Below are positions 16,668 to 23,818 of a stretch of 34,241 bases of DNA, piece after piece. Source of the DNA: an uncultured Kiloniellales bacterium (GTDB lineage: Bacteria; Pseudomonadota; Alphaproteobacteria; Kiloniellales; JAKSDN01); NCBI GenBank assembly GCA_947258885.1, contig CAMYKD010000049.1, forward strand, positions 1 to 34,241, written 5' to 3'. Position 1 is the stretch's first letter. Each line of letters begins with the position of its first letter. Position numbers and translations under genes: made by a program. Below the pieces are notes generated by a model. The model saw only the letters and a program-made list of their open reading frames with translations, did not search any database and was not told where the DNA came from.

Positions 16668-17169
16668 AGTCGGCCGGGCGCGCGATGCCGTAGACCAGAG
16701 CCTCCTCGCCGAACAGCTCGGTGCGGCGCTCCGGGCGCTCGCCCAGCTTCTCGGCGACCCGGATCGAGGCGGCGTTGTCCGGCCGGATCAGGCTGATGAC
16801 GTGGTCGGCGCCCAGCTCCTCGAAGGCGTAGGCCAGGGACGCGCGCGCGCCCTCGGTGGCGAGGCCCCGGCCCCAGTGGTTGCGCGCCACCAGCCAACCG
16901 ACTTCGAGGCCCGGCCAACCCTCCGGGTTCAGCAGGCCGATTCGCCCGATCAAGGCCCCGCTCGCCTTCTCTTCGGCGGCCCAGAGGCCGTAACCGCGCA
17001 GCGTCCAGTGGCCGAGGCACCAGGCGATGTCCATCCAGGCCCGCGGCCGGTCCCTCGGCCCGCCCATGAAGGTCATGGTCTCCGGGTCGGCCACGATCGC
17101 CGCATATTGGTCCAGGTCCGCCTCGCGGAACTGCCTGAGCCGCAGCCGCTCTGTTTCCAAGCTGGTCAT
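16642..17169 (-). CDS. GNAT N-acetyltransferase, RimJ/RimL-like
   Basis: 175-residue GNAT-fold enzyme likely to move an acetyl group from acetyl-CoA to an amine. It opens with the RimJ/RimL-type pattern LETERLRLRQF and has DPETMTFMGG, LEVGWLVARNHWGRGLATEG (the acetyl-CoA-binding turn), then LIRPDNAASIRVAEKLG, all in the order expected for the family. The substrate is unknown. Its last residues (LELGSDSI) are encoded by the third GAGTC/AATTCC repeat unit, so the original C-terminus may have been replaced when the repeat arrived. It is transcribed towards the O-antigen-ligase-like gene and divergently from the DUF455 gene, with only 62 bases between the two starts. Confidence 0.88.
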   Translation of the reverse strand: MTSLETERLRLRQFREADLDQYAAIVADPETMTFMGGPRDRPRAWMDIAWCLGHWTLRGYGLWAAEEKASGALIGRIGLLNPEGWPGLEVGWLVARNHWGRGLATEGARASLAYAFEELGADHVISLIRPDNAASIRVAEKLGERPERRTELFGEEALVYGIARPADLELGSDSI

Positions 17170-17231
17170 CGCCCGCCTCCGCCGTTATCACCTTGGGGGA
17201 CTACCCGAAGCGCGTCCCGAAAGACCATGCC

Positions 17232-18029
17232 ATGACCCTCTCGCTCCCGAAAGCCGCCGTCGCCGTGCTCTCGGCCGCTCAGCCGGCGGACAAGGTGAGG
17301 CTGACGCGGGACTACGCCGCCGCGTGGCAGGCCGGGGACCTGCCCAGTGTCGGCCCCGCAGAGCCGCCGCGGCACCCGGCCCGCCCGGACCGGCCCGCGC
17401 TGCGCCGGCCAGGCGAGATGCCCAAGCGGCGGGCCGGCGGCGTGCAGGGCCGGATCGCCCTGCTCCACGCGCTCGCCCACATCGAGCTGAACGCCATCGA
17501 CCTCGCCTGGGACCTGATCGCGCGCTTCGCCGGCGAACCCCTGCCCTGCGCCGTTTCGGACGACTGGGTAAGCGTGGCCGAGGACGAGGCCAGGCACTTC
17601 GAGCTGCTGGCCGGGCGCCTGGCCGAGCTCGGCGCGGCCTACGGCGACCTCCCGGCGCACGACGGCCTGTGGCAGGCGGCCGAGGAGACCGCCCACGACC
17701 TCCTGGCGCGCCTGGCCGTGGTACCGCTGGTGCTGGAGGCGCGCGGCCTCGACGTGACGCCGGCCATGATCGCCAAACTGACCGCGGCCGGCGACCCGGA
17801 GAGCGCGGCCGTCCTGCAGACGATCTACGACGAGGAGATCGGCCACGTGGCCGCGGGCAAGCGCAGCTTCGACTTTTTCTGCGAGAAGCGCGGCCTCGAG
17901 CCGCTCGCGACCTGGCAGGACCTGGTGCGCCGCCACTTCAAGGGCGCCCTCAAGCCGCCCTTCAACACCGAAGCCCGCGACCGCGCCGGCCTGCCCACCG
18001 CCTACTACGCGCCGCTCGCCGGCCCATGA
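17232..18029 (+). CDS. DUF455 ferritin-like protein
   Basis: 265-residue protein of the DUF455 family, a ferritin-like four-helix bundle. The first 70 residues are a linker with PARPDRPALR and the family-typical motif GEMPKRRAGG. Helices follow with possible metal-binding residues in HALAHIELNAIDLAWDL, VAEDEARHFELLAGRL and IYDEEIGHVAAG, the E...ExxH pattern of di-iron ferritin-like proteins. The reaction is not known. The ATG at 17232 is chosen because the protein then starts like the family. An in-frame TTG at 17193 lies further upstream. Its stop overlaps the start of the broken DUF2332 gene (ATGA), so the two were probably one transcript. Confidence 0.87.
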   Translation: MTLSLPKAAVAVLSAAQPADKVRLTRDYAAAWQAGDLPSVGPAEPPRHPARPDRPALRRPGEMPKRRAGGVQGRIALLHALAHIELNAIDLAWDLIARFAGEPLPCAVSDDWVSVAEDEARHFELLAGRLAELGAAYGDLPAHDGLWQAAEETAHDLLARLAVVPLVLEARGLDVTPAMIAKLTAAGDPESAAVLQTIYDEEIGHVAAGKRSFDFFCEKRGLEPLATWQDLVRRHFKGALKPPFNTEARDRAGLPTAYYAPLAGP

Positions 18030-18483
18030 CCGGCGCCGCCGCGCTGGCGGCGCGGTTCCGCCGCTTCGCCGCGCGGGAATGCGCGGGTGTCTCGCCGCTC
18101 TACGAGGCCCTCGGCCGCGCGATCGCCGAAGACGATCGGCTGCTGGCGCTGGCGGCCGGGGCGCGGCCCGGCCAGCCGGCGACCTCCTGCCGCGGGTCGC
18201 GGCAACCCTGCCGCGGGACGGCACGCTTTGCGTCTACCACTCCTTCACCCTGAACCAGTTCGGCGAAGCGGCGCGCGCGGACTTCGAGGCCGTCCTGCGA
18301 ATCCTCGCTCGCCAGCGCCCGCTGTTTCGGGTCGCCTTGGAATGGGGCGAGGGCCGAGCCCCGGAGCTGACGCTCACCCGCTACGACGAGCGTGATGCCC
18401 GGAGCGAACGTCTCGCGCACTGCGAAGCCCACGGCGACTGGCTCGAATGGCTGGGGCCCGCTCCGGGTGATCGCAGCGCCTAA
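18026..18483 (+). pseudogene. DUF2332 gene with large internal deletion
   Basis: The first about 52 codons (from ATG 18026, with RFRRFAARECAGVSPLYEAL) match the N-terminal region of DUF2332 proteins. From about 18185 a different frame continues with GDLLPRVAATLPRDGTLCVY and HSFTLNQF, which matches the C-terminal third of the same family, to the stop at 18481-18483. Full proteins are usually well over 300 residues, so most of the middle is missing and the frames no longer match. In the first frame, translation runs on to a stop at 18251-18253. The start overlaps the DUF455 stop by four bases. The gene is probably dead and its original function is unknown. Confidence 0.82.
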
Positions 18484-18488
18484 GCCTG

Positions 18489-19889
18489 TCACCTCTTTCG
18501 GGTGTCCGACAGCCCCAGGTCCCGAGCCAAGTCGTTCAATGTGGCCTCGAGCCGGCGGAGAAGCTCGCGGCTCTCCTCCTCGGTGATGGTCAACGGCGGA
18601 GAGACGATGAACCACTGGCCGTAGCGGCCCCCGGAGGTCGGGCGCGAATAGATCATCAGGCCGTTGCGGAGACCGTGAATACGCACCTTGTCGGCGGGGA
18701 GCAGGTCGTTGGGCAGCAGCGCTTTCGTCTCACGGTCCGCAACCAGCTCGACCGCCATCAGAAGTCCGAGCCCGCGCACGTCGCCGACGATCGGACTTCG
18801 CGTCCGCAGGTCCTCCAGGCCGGCGCGCAGCTGGGCGCCGCGCTCGGCCGCGCAGGCGACGAGGTCCAGGCGCTCGAACTCGTCGAGGACCGCCATACCG
18901 GCTGCGCAGGACACCGGATTGGCGTTGTAGGAGTATTGGAACTCGAAGCCCGTGAGGCCGGCCAGCTCGTCGACCATCGCCGCGGGCGCGAGCATGGCGC
19001 CCAGCGGGCTGTAGCCGGAGCCCAGTCCTTTCGCCAGCGTGACGATGTCCGGCAGCGCGTCCGGCCAATGGTGCGCCGCCAGGAACTTGCCGGTCCGGCC
19101 GGCGCCGCAGAGGATCTCGTCGAACACGAGGTGGACCTCGTGGCGGCTGCAGATGTCGCGGATGGCGCGCATGTAGGCCGCCGGCGGCACGACGCAGCCG
19201 GTCGAGAGGCCGCCGACCGGCTCGATGACGAAGGCCAGCACCTGCTCGGCGCCGAGCTCGCGGATCTTCTGCTCCAGCGCCTCGGCGCAGTGCCGGGCGT
19301 AGCTCTCGGCGTCGTGGGTCTCGGGCAGGCGGTAGCCGAAGGGCGCCGGCACTTTTTCCGACATCGCGGCGAATCCCTCGAGGAACGGGGCCATCGTCAC
19401 CTCGCCGTTCATCGCCAGAGTCGCGATGGTCGCGCCGTGATAGGACGGCTGGCAGGTGATGATGATGCGTTTCGATGGCCGGCCGGTGGCGATCGCATAT
19501 TGCCGGAGGAACTTCAGGGCGTTTTCCATCGCCTCGCTGCCGCCCGACGTCAGGCTGACCCGCTCGAAGCCCGGCCCGGCCAGCCGGGCGAGGCGTTCGG
19601 AATAGGCGATATTGGCGCGGTTTCTGGCGAGCCGGGCGAAGGCGTATTCGAGGGTCTTCGCCTGCGTGGCCATGGCGTCGGCCACCCGCGCGTTGCCATG
19701 GCCGATGTTGCTGACGACCGGCCCCGAAGAGACGTCGATATAGCGATTGCCGTCTTCGTCCCACATGTGAATGCCCGCCGCGCGCTCGATCACCGGGAGC
19801 GGCACGATGTTCCCCTTGGCATAGAAAGCGTCCTGTCCGCCGCCGAACGCGGGGGCCGCGTTATGGCTGACACCCTTGGGATCATCCAT
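18489..19889 (-). CDS. Class III PLP-dependent aminotransferase
   Basis: 466-residue pyridoxal-phosphate enzyme of the class III (omega) aminotransferase group, which moves an amino group, often from a non-alpha position, to a keto acid. Seen in order: a substrate-side opening (FYAKGNIVPLPVIERAAG), the phosphate-binding TSGGSEAMENALKF, the SYHGATIATLAMNG segment, the cofactor aspartate in HLVFDEILCGAGRTG, and the Schiff-base lysine, about Lys287, in LAKGLGSGYSPLGA. The ATG at 19889 has GGGGA six bases upstream. The ATG at 19895 almost touches that site and is less likely. A LysR gene lies 108 bases upstream in the same direction and is a natural candidate regulator. The substrate is not predictable from sequence. 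Confidence 0.9.
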   Translation of the reverse strand: MDDPKGVSHNAAPAFGGGQDAFYAKGNIVPLPVIERAAGIHMWDEDGNRYIDVSSGPVVSNIGHGNARVADAMATQAKTLEYAFARLARNRANIAYSERLARLAGPGFERVSLTSGGSEAMENALKFLRQYAIATGRPSKRIIITCQPSYHGATIATLAMNGEVTMAPFLEGFAAMSEKVPAPFGYRLPETHDAESYARHCAEALEQKIRELGAEQVLAFVIEPVGGLSTGCVVPPAAYMRAIRDICSRHEVHLVFDEILCGAGRTGKFLAAHHWPDALPDIVTLAKGLGSGYSPLGAMLAPAAMVDELAGLTGFEFQYSYNANPVSCAAGMAVLDEFERLDLVACAAERGAQLRAGLEDLRTRSPIVGDVRGLGLLMAVELVADRETKALLPNDLLPADKVRIHGLRNGLMIYSRPTSGGRYGQWFIVSPPLTITEEESRELLRRLEATLNDLARDLGLSDTRKR

Positions 19890-19997
19890 CTTCATTCCCC
19901 TGAGATCATCGGCGACCGGATTGCGCGAAAGCTCCCCGAATTGCCCTGATCGTCTTCATAGTATCGATATAGAGCGCGGGTCAAATCCGATCGCCGG

Positions 19998-20852
19998 TCA
20001 GCCGACGCGTTGATTCGAGGCGATCTTCCTCAAGTTCTCGAGAACGGCGTCCAGCAGGTTCGCATCCGCTTCGGCCGGGTAGACCACGTAGGCGGGGTAG
20101 TGGAAGACGGGCATCCGAGGCACGAGCTTGAGCGTCCCGCCTTTCAGATAAGGCGCGACCAGCCGCTTTGGGAAGTAGCCCGAGGCATGGTTCCTCAGGA
20201 GGTAGTTCAGGCTGAGGGAACCGAGCTCCATGTAGAGGCCCGGAGTCGAAAGGTCGGGGAAATTGAGGCTGTGGTCCGCCCGAAACTCGGGGCCCCAGTC
20301 ATTGTAAATGTAATTGTTGCCGGGCTCGGATGGCGGTCGCGGCTCGCTCGAGACAAGGACCAGCTGTTCCTCGAACAGCATCTCCACCTCGAAGCCGGGC
20401 CGGCTTTGCGGCGTGTACATGACGCCCAGGTCGAGGGTCCCGTCGACGAGGCGTTGCATCAACACATCGGAGAAACCCATCTGCGTCCTGATCGCGACAT
20501 CGGGAGACGTCGCGCGCATCCGGGCCAGCCATTCGAGGAGAAAACCGTGCCACAGGCTGTACTGGCCGCCGACGGTAAACGCCGCGTGATAGCCCTCCGG
20601 CAAAGAGACCTCGAGGCGCGCCTGCTGCCAGACCCGGACCATCGCCAGCGCATGCTTCTGAAATTGGGTACCGGCGGGCGTCATCGTCGCACCGGCCTTG
20701 CTGCGCTCGAACAGCGTCTTGCCCAGCTGCCCCTCGAGCGCCTTGATGCGCATTGAGACCGTGGACTGGGTGACGAAGACGCGCTTGGCCGCTTCAACGA
20801 AACTGCCGGCCTCAACGACGGCGAGGAACGTCCGCGCTTGGTCGATATCCAT
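19998..20852 (-). CDS. LysR-family transcriptional regulator
   Basis: 284-residue DNA-binding regulator. The N-terminal winged helix-turn-helix is complete (ARTFLAVVEAGSFVEAAKRV, then TQSTVSMRIKALEGQLG), with the FERSKAGATMTPAG wing that follows in LysR proteins. The remaining about 200 residues form a LysR substrate-binding domain that should sense a small ligand (RLVDGTLDLGVMY is a typical stretch). It lies upstream of, and in the same direction as, the aminotransferase gene, and is divergent from a small uncharacterised gene at 21034. The AT-rich divergent region is a likely place for its binding site. The ligand is unknown. Confidence 0.92.
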   Translation of the reverse strand: MDIDQARTFLAVVEAGSFVEAAKRVFVTQSTVSMRIKALEGQLGKTLFERSKAGATMTPAGTQFQKHALAMVRVWQQARLEVSLPEGYHAAFTVGGQYSLWHGFLLEWLARMRATSPDVAIRTQMGFSDVLMQRLVDGTLDLGVMYTPQSRPGFEVEMLFEEQLVLVSSEPRPPSEPGNNYIYNDWGPEFRADHSLNFPDLSTPGLYMELGSLSLNYLLRNHASGYFPKRLVAPYLKGGTLKLVPRMPVFHYPAYVVYPAEADANLLDAVLENLRKIASNQRVG

Positions 20853-20910
20853 GTCCCGTTCGTGCCCCGCTTCATTTCATCCATTTGATTCCACGATATC
20901 AACATATAAG

Positions 20911-20928
20911 TAAATTCGTTTGCCAAAT
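20911..20928. promoter_or_regulatory. AT-rich motif shared with 22037-22054
   Basis: TAAATTCGTTTGCCAAAT here and TTAATTCATTTGCCGAAT at 22037 match at 15 of 18 bases. Each lies in an AT-rich stretch upstream of a small uncharacterised gene group. A shared promoter or regulator site is possible. This one is also upstream of the LysR gene on the other strand. Confidence 0.35.
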
Positions 20929-21033
20929 TTCAACGAACGACCCATGTCGATGCTTTGGTTGACCGGGCACCGCAACGTATGCCTGCACCGTTTGGAGCTG
21001 AAGTCCAAAGTGCGCTCGGCGAAGAGAGGTCGA

Positions 21034-21372
21034 ATGGCCGCGATGGCAACAAAGTTTTCGTCGATTGAAAAGGAACGCCTGGCCCTGGAAAAAGCGGTCG
21101 AGCGATTCCGCTCTCGGGCCGTCTCGGAGTTCTGGCGCCTCCAGGACCGCCTGCCTCGATACGACCCGTCGGAGCGCAAGGTCACAAATCATGCTCCGCT
21201 AGCATCGGTGGAAGCTTGGGAACAGGCCCGCCAGCGGCACCATTTGGCGCGCCAAGGCTTGATTCCTTGGCAGGCCGACCCCATCGCGCCGACTCGTCCC
21301 GTGACCGTTTGGCGGAACGAAGACGGAGGGCCGGGCTGGCGCGATCGGCTTGCCACGCCCCGGGCCGCCTGA
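21034..21372 (+). CDS. Small uncharacterised protein, paralogue of next gene
   Basis: 112-residue hydrophilic protein that I do not recognise. The ATG at 21034 is chosen because AGAGAGG at 21022-21028 sits 5 bases upstream. Earlier in-frame starts lack a ribosome site. Residues about 9-45 (KEKERLALEKAVERFR-like, with SIEKERLALEKAVERFRSRA and a following VSE and DRLP) align with the same region of the next gene, so the two share an about 40-residue helical module. The rest is rich in arginine and tryptophan with no signal peptide or membrane segment. It is divergent from the LysR gene and 18 bases from its paralogue. A regulatory or binding role is possible, but nothing in the sequence shows a function. 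Confidence 0.65.
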   Translation: MAAMATKFSSIEKERLALEKAVERFRSRAVSEFWRLQDRLPRYDPSERKVTNHAPLASVEAWEQARQRHHLARQGLIPWQADPIAPTRPVTVWRNEDGGPGWRDRLATPRAA

Positions 21373-21390
21373 CTCACGGAGGCCCCGAGC

Positions 21391-21762
21391 ATGGACTCTT
21401 CCGTCGAACCGGGCCGCTTGACCATCGAACAAGCCGTGGAGCGCTTCCGCGCGCGGACTGTCTCCGAGCTCAGAGTCCTCAACAAGTACTTGCCTCAAAG
21501 CATGCACTTGGAGCGCAAGGAGATCGACCGCTTGGTGGAAAACCTGCTGTCCGCTATGCACGAGACGCCCAAGCGAAGGAACGCTTCCTTGCTCGACAAG
21601 GCGGTTTGGATGGCGAGTGGCGTGCTTGCCCACGCGATTCGGCACCGGAGCCGGCGGAGAAAAAGACCCGGCGCCACGGTCTATTGGACCCGACACGCCG
21701 TGGATGAGGGCGGACGACCGAAAGGCGATACCGGCGGGGAGGAGGGGAACCGGGTTGCCTGA
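21391..21762 (+). CDS. Small uncharacterised protein, paralogue of previous gene
   Basis: 123-residue hydrophilic protein with no recognised family. GGAGG about nine bases before ATG 21391 is a good ribosome site. The N-terminal 40 residues (SVEPGRLTIEQAVERFRART, then VSELRVLNKYLPQ) match the same module in the preceding gene, with the shared core AVERFRxRxVSE. After that the proteins differ: this one has a helical stretch (IDRLVENLLSAMHET), a short hydrophobic run (WMASGVLAHAI) and a basic patch (RHRSRRRKRPG), which could bind nucleic acid. It is 18 bases from its neighbour and probably in the same transcript. Confidence 0.65.
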   Translation: MDSSVEPGRLTIEQAVERFRARTVSELRVLNKYLPQSMHLERKEIDRLVENLLSAMHETPKRRNASLLDKAVWMASGVLAHAIRHRSRRRKRPGATVYWTRHAVDEGGRPKGDTGGEEGNRVA

Positions 21763-22118
21763 AACGACCGTTGCCATGCCCGATTGGCAGACGAGTTTGG
21801 ACGGTCAGGACCGAACCGTGGACCTCGAACCGGTCATTGCCTAAACCGCTCCTTGCCCGGCGGAATGAGGCAAGGCCAAGTCTGCCGATTCCCGTCCCGA
21901 CGACATTCTCACGCTTCGGGCAAAAGAGGGCACCGGTCGAAGACACCGGGAGTCTCTGGCCTCGCCCCCGTAGTGGCTGCCCTACACCGCGGACGGCTTC
22001 AGTCATTAATCGTATTTCCAAATATCAAATACCAATTTAATTCATTTGCCGAATGACCGCCGGCGCCACAGGTATGCCTCGTTCGGCGAATCCTCGCCGA
22101 CGTCTGGAGCAACACAAG
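21763..22118. other. Intergenic region, promoter likely at its end
   Basis: About 356 bases. A 22-codon frame at 21776-21844 (MPDWQTSLDGQDRTV) lacks a good ribosome site and is not called. The last 110 bases become AT-rich (22004-22055) and include the motif TTAATTCATTTGCCGAAT, close to one upstream of 21034. This part is a likely promoter for the two small genes that follow. Confidence 0.4.
22037..22054. promoter_or_regulatory. AT-rich motif shared with 20911-20928
   Basis: Second copy of the AATTC[GA]TTTGCC[AG]AAT motif, in the AT-rich stretch upstream of the small basic and acidic protein genes. A common regulator would explain it, but two copies are weak evidence. Confidence 0.35.
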
Positions 22119-22292
22119 ATGAAACCGACCAAGACCGGAAAATCGTCGAGCCAAGTGAAGACCGGCTCGCGGCAGCACCCCGCTTCCCAGGTCAAGACGG
22201 CGCCTCACCAAGCCTCGTCCGCGAAGCCGAAGTCCGACGGCAAGCCCTCCGGCTCGAACCAGCAATGGCACGGGAAGCCGCACAACAGGTGA
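22119..22292 (+). CDS. Small basic low-complexity protein
   Basis: 57-residue protein, mostly lysine, serine, glutamine, glycine and proline, with no predicted fold and no tryptophan-rich core. It contains two SQVKT pieces spaced about 11 residues apart, so part of it arose by internal repetition. ATG 22119 has a weak GGAG site 12 bases upstream. An in-frame start at 22053 is less convincing. It lies 20 bases before a gene for a small exported acidic protein and is probably cotranscribed with it. Strong positive charge and disorder fit a stress-related or nucleic-acid-associated protein, but this is only inference. It could also be a non-coding leader. Confidence 0.5.
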   Translation: MKPTKTGKSSSQVKTGSRQHPASQVKTAPHQASSAKPKSDGKPSGSNQQWHGKPHNR

Positions 22293-22312
22293 AGGATAGG
22301 AGCAAGGAACCA

Positions 22313-22603
22313 ATGACCACGAATCCCATGATTGCATTGACCGCGGCCGCTTTGGCTCTCGTTCTGACCGGCCCGGTCCAGGCCCTGACCTTGACCAACC
22401 GCGACGCGGTCGAGCAGCGTGTGCAGATCAATGAAGGCGGTGACGAGACGGTGACGCAAGACGTCGTCCTCGGGGCCGAGCAGACCCTTGAGGGCCTCTG
22501 CGAGGACGGTTGCACGATCGCCTTGGAGAACGGCGTCCAGGAAAGCTTCGAAGGCAACGAAGACGTCTACATCGAGAACGGTGGCTTTCAGATCGCCGAG
22601 TAA
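22313..22603 (+). CDS. Small exported acidic protein
   Basis: 96-residue protein with a clear Sec signal peptide: a hydrophobic core (IALTAAALALVLTGP) and a cleavage-site-like VQA before LTLTN. The mature 70 or so residues are strongly acidic, with two cysteines close together (LCEDGCTIAL) that may form a disulfide, and the closing EDVYIENGGFQIAE. It should be periplasmic and beta-rich. I do not recognise the family. AGGAGC and AAGGA lie 5-15 bases before ATG 22313. The gene sits 20 bases after a small basic protein gene, so opposite charges are encoded side by side. A strong hairpin follows at 22645. Confidence 0.72.
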   Translation: MTTNPMIALTAAALALVLTGPVQALTLTNRDAVEQRVQINEGGDETVTQDVVLGAEQTLEGLCEDGCTIALENGVQESFEGNEDVYIENGGFQIAE

Positions 22604-22644
22604 CCTCGAGCCGCCAGCGGATGAGAGGCGGAGTCTGGGAGATC

Positions 22645-22672
22645 GGGGCGCTTGGCAAAGGCCAGGCGCCCC
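22645..22672 (+). terminator. Strong 12-bp hairpin after small exported protein
   Basis: GGGGCGCTTGGC pairs with GCCAGGCGCCCC across a 4-base loop, 12 pairs with one G-U. It follows the gene ending at 22603. There is no U-tract, so it is either a rho-linked end or a 3' protective structure. Confidence 0.55.
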
Positions 22673-22722
22673 GTCCCATGCAAAGAACGCCTCGAAATCG
22701 GAACGCCTGACTGCGGGTCCCG

Positions 22723-22747
22723 AAAAAAGCCCGGGCACGGACCCGGG
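22723..22747 (-). terminator. Terminator-like hairpin, minus-strand reading
   Basis: Read on the minus strand, CCCGGG, a 6-base loop and CCCGGG are followed by one C and then six Ts (22723-22728), the form of an intrinsic terminator. No minus-strand gene runs into it within the window's calls, so it may block antisense transcription or be chance. It lies just before the ATP-grasp gene. Confidence 0.35.
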
Positions 22748-22781
22748 ATTCTGCGCAACGCGAGCATGGTATACGCAAGAT

Positions 22782-23810
22782 ATGTCCAGAAGACTCCGTC
22801 GCATCGCGGTGATCACGGGCGATCCCTCCCTGCCCGACCCGACCAAGCGGGGCGGACGCTACCACGAGGAGGACGCGGTCACCCACGAGGCCATGATGGC
22901 GGCGTTTCAAAGCCTCAAGGGCTACGAATTCGATTGCCGGAGCGAGCACGAACACCTGCTCGACCTGTTGCGCGACGACCCGCCCGACCTAGTGGTCAAC
23001 TTCTGCGACACGGGTTTCCGCAATGTCCCGACACAGGAACTCAACCTGCCCGCCTACCTGGAGCTTCTGGGCATCCCCTACACCGGCGCGCCGCCGGCCG
23101 CCATGGTCATCTGCTACGACAAGGCGATCGTGCGCCTCGTCGCCCAGTCGCTCGGCCTGCCGGTTCCCCGCGAAATCTATGTCCCGGCCGATATGCCGGT
23201 CGACGCCCTGCCCGAGATGTATCCCGCGCTGATCAAGCCGAACACGGCCGACGGCAGCGTGGGCATCACCAAGGACGCCGTTGTGCGCTCCCGAGGCGAG
23301 GCCCTGGACTACATCGCCTGGCTGCGCGCGGCTCTGCCCGGGCGCGACGCGCTGGTCCAGGAGTATCTGCCGGGCGCGGAGTACGGCATCGGCGTGATCG
23401 GCAATCCGGAAACGGGCCTGCGCATGCTGCCGCCTTTGGAGGTCGACTATACGCGGCTGCCGGCGGGGCTCAGCCCGATCCTGTCCTTCGAGTCGAAGGC
23501 GATGCCGGACTCGCCCTACTGGACGGACATCACCTTCAAGCGCGCGGACCTGAAACCCGAGATGCAAGCGCGGCTCGAGTCCTGGACCCGCAGGCTGTTC
23601 GGCCGCCTCGGCCTGCGCGACTACGGCCGCTTCGATTTCCGCGTCGCGGCAGACGGCGAGCCCAAGCTGATGGAGGTGAACCCCAATCCGGCCTGGGCCA
23701 ACGACGGCAAGCTCGCCTCCATGGCGGGCTTCGCCGGGATCGATTACCGCGGCATGCTGCGCCTGATCCTCGAGGCCGCGATCGCCCGCGTGGCAGGATC
23801 GCGCGGTTGA
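22782..23810 (+). CDS. D-Ala-D-Ala ligase-like ATP-grasp enzyme
   Basis: 342-residue ATP-grasp protein resembling D-alanine-D-alanine ligases, so it probably joins a carboxylate to an amine using ATP. Seen: an N-terminal domain with RRIAVITGDPSLPD and DLVVNFCDTGFRN, the ATP-grasp core with GIPYTGAPPAAMVICYDKAI, PALIKPNTADGSVGI and LVQEYLPGAEYGIGVIG, and the metal-binding MEVNPNPAW at about residue 302. The normal peptidoglycan enzyme would usually sit in the division cluster, so a separate amino-acid or peptide ligase is as likely. It is tail-to-tail with a CocE/NonD hydrolase (8 bases between stops). The ATG at 22782 lacks a strong ribosome site, but the protein begins well there. Confidence 0.83.
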   Translation: MSRRLRRIAVITGDPSLPDPTKRGGRYHEEDAVTHEAMMAAFQSLKGYEFDCRSEHEHLLDLLRDDPPDLVVNFCDTGFRNVPTQELNLPAYLELLGIPYTGAPPAAMVICYDKAIVRLVAQSLGLPVPREIYVPADMPVDALPEMYPALIKPNTADGSVGITKDAVVRSRGEALDYIAWLRAALPGRDALVQEYLPGAEYGIGVIGNPETGLRMLPPLEVDYTRLPAGLSPILSFESKAMPDSPYWTDITFKRADLKPEMQARLESWTRRLFGRLGLRDYGRFDFRVAADGEPKLMEVNPNPAWANDGKLASMAGFAGIDYRGMLRLILEAAIARVAGSRG

Positions 23811-23818
23811 ACCGCCGG

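Noticed and set aside
18675-19949. Long plus-strand open frame (424 codons)
   Set aside because: Antisense to the class III aminotransferase, whose motifs are complete. The protein has no fold-like pattern.
21776-21844. 22-codon plus-strand frame after the second small paralogue
   Set aside because: Too short to judge, with no good ribosome site and no known relatives.
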